Shown here piece by piece: positions 14,114 to 15,642 of a stretch of 15,642 nucleotides of DNA; position 1 is the first letter of the stretch, and every line of letters starts with the position of its first letter. Source of the DNA: Methanocorpusculum sp. (GTDB lineage Archaea > Halobacteriota > Methanomicrobia > Methanomicrobiales > Methanocorpusculaceae); the NCBI GenBank assembly GCA_030539595.1, contig JAUNXW010000021.1, positions 1 to 15,642 of the forward strand. Direction: 5' to 3'. The notes below the pieces were generated by a model, which was given only the letters and a program-made list of their open reading frames with translations, did no database searches and was not told where the DNA came from. Both the position numbers and the translations under genes were made by a program.

Positions 14114-14965
14114 ATGCAAATTATAAAATACTTATCTTTATTTTTAGTTTTGACATTATTTTTTAGTAGCAACGCGTATGGACTTGATGATGGAATTTAT
14201 ACTGCTGATATTTACAGCCTAAAAAACCATGATGTGAATATTAAAAATTTAGATTTAGATGATGAAATTAAGGATTATTTTACACCAATAGAAGATAATG
14301 AAAAGCATAACTTAGATTTTTTAAAACGTGACACAGTGTTCACATTTTACAATTTATTCACAGATACACCATTTCGCGACTTCGCCCGCTCTTTTACACC
14401 AATTTTATTTGCTCTGTTAGGTCTGTTTGGATTTTTCTTTGTACTCCGCTTTGCATCCAAAGAACGTAAAAGCTCCAAAGTGCCGGGTGAAATTATGGAA
14501 TATCTTTCAAAACACCCCGGCTCATCACAGGCACAAATCGTTGAAGCCTTAGGAAAATCACGCGGTTCAGTTGCACACCATATCAAAAAACTCTTAAATG
14601 AGAGGCATATTTATACAGATTCAACCTTTGCTCACCAGAGATATTACGTTCAGATGCTAAAGAAAACATCACCCAAAGATAAACTAAACGCACTAATGAG
14701 CAACAGAAAATGCAGGGAAGTTATCAGCATTCTCATCAGGAATCAGGGACTTACACGCAAGGAAATAGCCGATGAGATGAATATGAAACCCATTGCTGTT
14801 TTTCGTTATATCAAAATATTAATTGAAGGCGGAATACTCATAGATGTCAGAGACGGGCATAAACTCAGGTATCTGATAAAAGAAGAAATTAAAGATGATA
14901 TTGCTGAGATAGTAATGAGGGAAAATCAGGGTGAAGAAATGGTTTTCAGGGATGGACAAAAATAA
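14114..14965 (+). CDS. Membrane-anchored regulator with two winged-helix domains
   Basis: A 283-residue protein with a sensor layout. Residues 1-22 are a hydrophobic signal or anchor (FLVLTLFFSSNAYG), 23-92 an acidic, probably extracellular region, and 94-114 a transmembrane segment (TPILFALLGLFGFFFVLRF). The cytoplasmic side has two winged-helix domains: residues 122-182 (EIMEYLSKHPGSSQAQIVEA, SRGSVAHHIKKLL as recognition helix) and 195-255 (VISILIRNQGLTRKEIADEM, IAVFRYIKILIEGGIL). This is the one-component, membrane-bound transcription-factor layout common in methanogens. The start ATG is preferred over the TTG at 14105 because it begins the hydrophobic segment directly. It probably senses an external signal and controls nearby genes. 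Confidence 0.8.
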   Translation: MQIIKYLSLFLVLTLFFSSNAYGLDDGIYTADIYSLKNHDVNIKNLDLDDEIKDYFTPIEDNEKHNLDFLKRDTVFTFYNLFTDTPFRDFARSFTPILFALLGLFGFFFVLRFASKERKSSKVPGEIMEYLSKHPGSSQAQIVEALGKSRGSVAHHIKKLLNERHIYTDSTFAHQRYYVQMLKKTSPKDKLNALMSNRKCREVISILIRNQGLTRKEIADEMNMKPIAVFRYIKILIEGGILIDVRDGHKLRYLIKEEIKDDIAEIVMRENQGEEMVFRDGQK

Positions 14966-15029
14966 ATGTAAATTTTGTGACTTATTTTAATGTGTCGGAG
15001 ATTATCGCAAGCCAGAATATAGAACGTTT

Positions 15030-15053
15030 TAACATTTACATTTTTGCTCAGAA
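15030..15053 (+). promoter_or_regulatory. Shared upstream element, copy 2
   Basis: Second copy of the element at 13569-13592, with a single T-for-G difference. It ends 39 nt before the precursor ATG at 15093. If TTTACATTTT is the TATA box, transcription would begin near 15066, next to an in-frame GTG at 15069 that could be an alternative, leaderless start for the peptide. Confidence 0.6.
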
Positions 15054-15092
15054 GATTTAACTGTACTCGTGATAAATAAAAATTGTGATAAA

Positions 15093-15215
15093 ATGACACC
15101 GAAAAAAATACCAAAACCAGAACCAGGATTTGCTCGTGCCCCTGAAGCAGGTTTTGCCAGAGCTCCTGAAGCTGGATTTGCACGCGCTCCGGAAAACAAA
15201 CAGAACAAAGAGTAA
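15093..15215 (+). CDS. Candidate RiPP precursor peptide with three GFARAPE repeats
   Basis: A 40-residue peptide with a short Lys/Pro-rich leader (MTPKKIPKPEP), three perfect tandem repeats GFARAPE (from residues 12, 20 and 28, joined by Ala) and a hydrophilic tail NKQNKE. The three repeats are identical in protein but differ at several nucleotides, all synonymous (for example CGT, AGA and CGC for the same Arg), so selection has kept the peptide sequence. There is no Cys, Ser or Thr in the repeats, so sactionine or lanthionine bridges are not possible there. The radical SAM gene starts 12 nt downstream. An in-frame GTG at 15069 could add eight residues. The product is inferred to be a ribosomally made, post-translationally modified peptide; the family is not one I recognise. 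Confidence 0.75.
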   Translation: MTPKKIPKPEPGFARAPEAGFARAPEAGFARAPENKQNKE

Positions 15216-15227
15216 ACTGATTCGTAA

Positions 15228-15642
15228 ATGGAAACAGAGACTCATGAACAAAAAGATAAGAATAACTCTTATCTTCCTATTCTTCAAGATTACAAATATT
15301 ACGATGTCTTCAGCGCAGTATTCAAAATATCTGACCTTTGTAATCTGAACTGCACATACTGTTATCGTGAAAACGCAGCACAGACTCATGCACTTCAGCA
15401 TATGAACCCTGTTGTAATTGATAAAGCCTTAGCATCAATTTTAGAATACAAAATGAATCTATACAAACGTTACGGGTGGGACAGGCAGCCTTATCTTTAT
15501 TTTATCTGGCACGGCGGAGAGCCGCTTATTGTTGGCGTTGAGCGGTTCAAAGAAATCATTGAAATTCAGAATAAATATCGTGCCCTTGGTCTGAGAATTG
15601 ATAACTGTGTTCAGACTAACGGCACTTTGATTAATGAAGAGT
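15228..15642 (+). CDS. Radical SAM peptide maturase, 5' part only
   Basis: The first 138 residues of a radical SAM enzyme; the gene runs off the right edge. The [4Fe-4S] motif is C38-x3-C42-x2-C45 in SDLCNLNCTYCYRE, followed by the SAM-contacting WHGGEP (94-99) and QTNGTLI (129-135). This arrangement, with WHGGEP and QTNGTL, is typical of the SPASM-type peptide and protein maturases related to anaerobic sulfatase-maturating enzymes. Any C-terminal SPASM or auxiliary cluster lies outside the window. The gene follows the repeat peptide by 12 nt with no clear ribosome binding site, suggesting coupled translation. It is the likely modifying enzyme for that peptide. Confidence 0.88.
   Translation, partial: METETHEQKDKNNSYLPILQDYKYYDVFSAVFKISDLCNLNCTYCYRENAAQTHALQHMNPVVIDKALASILEYKMNLYKRYGWDRQPYLYFIWHGGEPLIVGVERFKEIIEIQNKYRALGLRIDNCVQTNGTLINEE

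Noticed and set aside
15130..15401. Overlapping ORFs on both strands across the repeat peptide
   Set aside because: They are shadows of the repeat peptide and radical SAM gene; the synonymous changes between repeats fit only the GFARAPE frame.

Overview
The window is archaeal and most resembles a methanogenic euryarchaeote, perhaps Methanomicrobiales (order-level placement is a guess). The support is an archaeal PCNA next to the DNA primase large subunit PriL with four Fe-S cysteines, an archaeal-type A24 prepilin peptidase, archaeal promoter layout (TATA boxes about 24-30 nt upstream of several start codons, suggesting leaderless mRNAs) and AT-rich palindromic promoters. There are no rRNA, tRNA or CRISPR features.

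Layout. 1-565 has no convincing gene but is full of repeats: a long imperfect palindrome, scattered AGCGAAGC motifs and four tiny perfect hairpins in a row. 566-2768 is a tightly coupled three-gene run (patatin-like hydrolase, hisF, class I methyltransferase). 2808-4874 holds a minus-strand transglutaminase-like protein and a divergent prepilin peptidase. 4878-5648 is a lone substrate-binding lipoprotein. 5794-9481 is a minus-strand block: pcn-priL, then a ribbon-helix-helix/coiled-coil protein overlapping a metallo-beta-lactamase-fold protein. From a symmetric divergent promoter, 9590-10745 runs the other way with rlmE/rrmJ-type rRNA methyltransferase and ogt. These genes are mostly housekeeping functions in replication, repair, RNA modification and histidine synthesis.

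From about 10755 the content becomes accessory and more AT-rich. It holds an orphan RelB/DinJ-type antitoxin, a small frameshifted ORF, a two-gene pair made of a DUF488 protein with an extra N-terminal domain and a cysteine-cluster partner, and a 590-nt T-rich gap.

The most interesting part is 13569 to the right edge. A secreted small beta-sandwich protein is followed by a membrane-anchored regulator with two winged-helix domains, then a 40-residue peptide with three perfect GFARAPE repeats, then (12 nt later) a radical SAM enzyme cut off by the window edge. The peptide and enzyme look like a RiPP precursor and its maturase. The same 24-nt element (23 of 24 identical) lies upstream of both the secreted-protein gene and the peptide gene, which ties the four genes into one candidate system: a modified repeat peptide, a secreted partner and a membrane-bound regulator.
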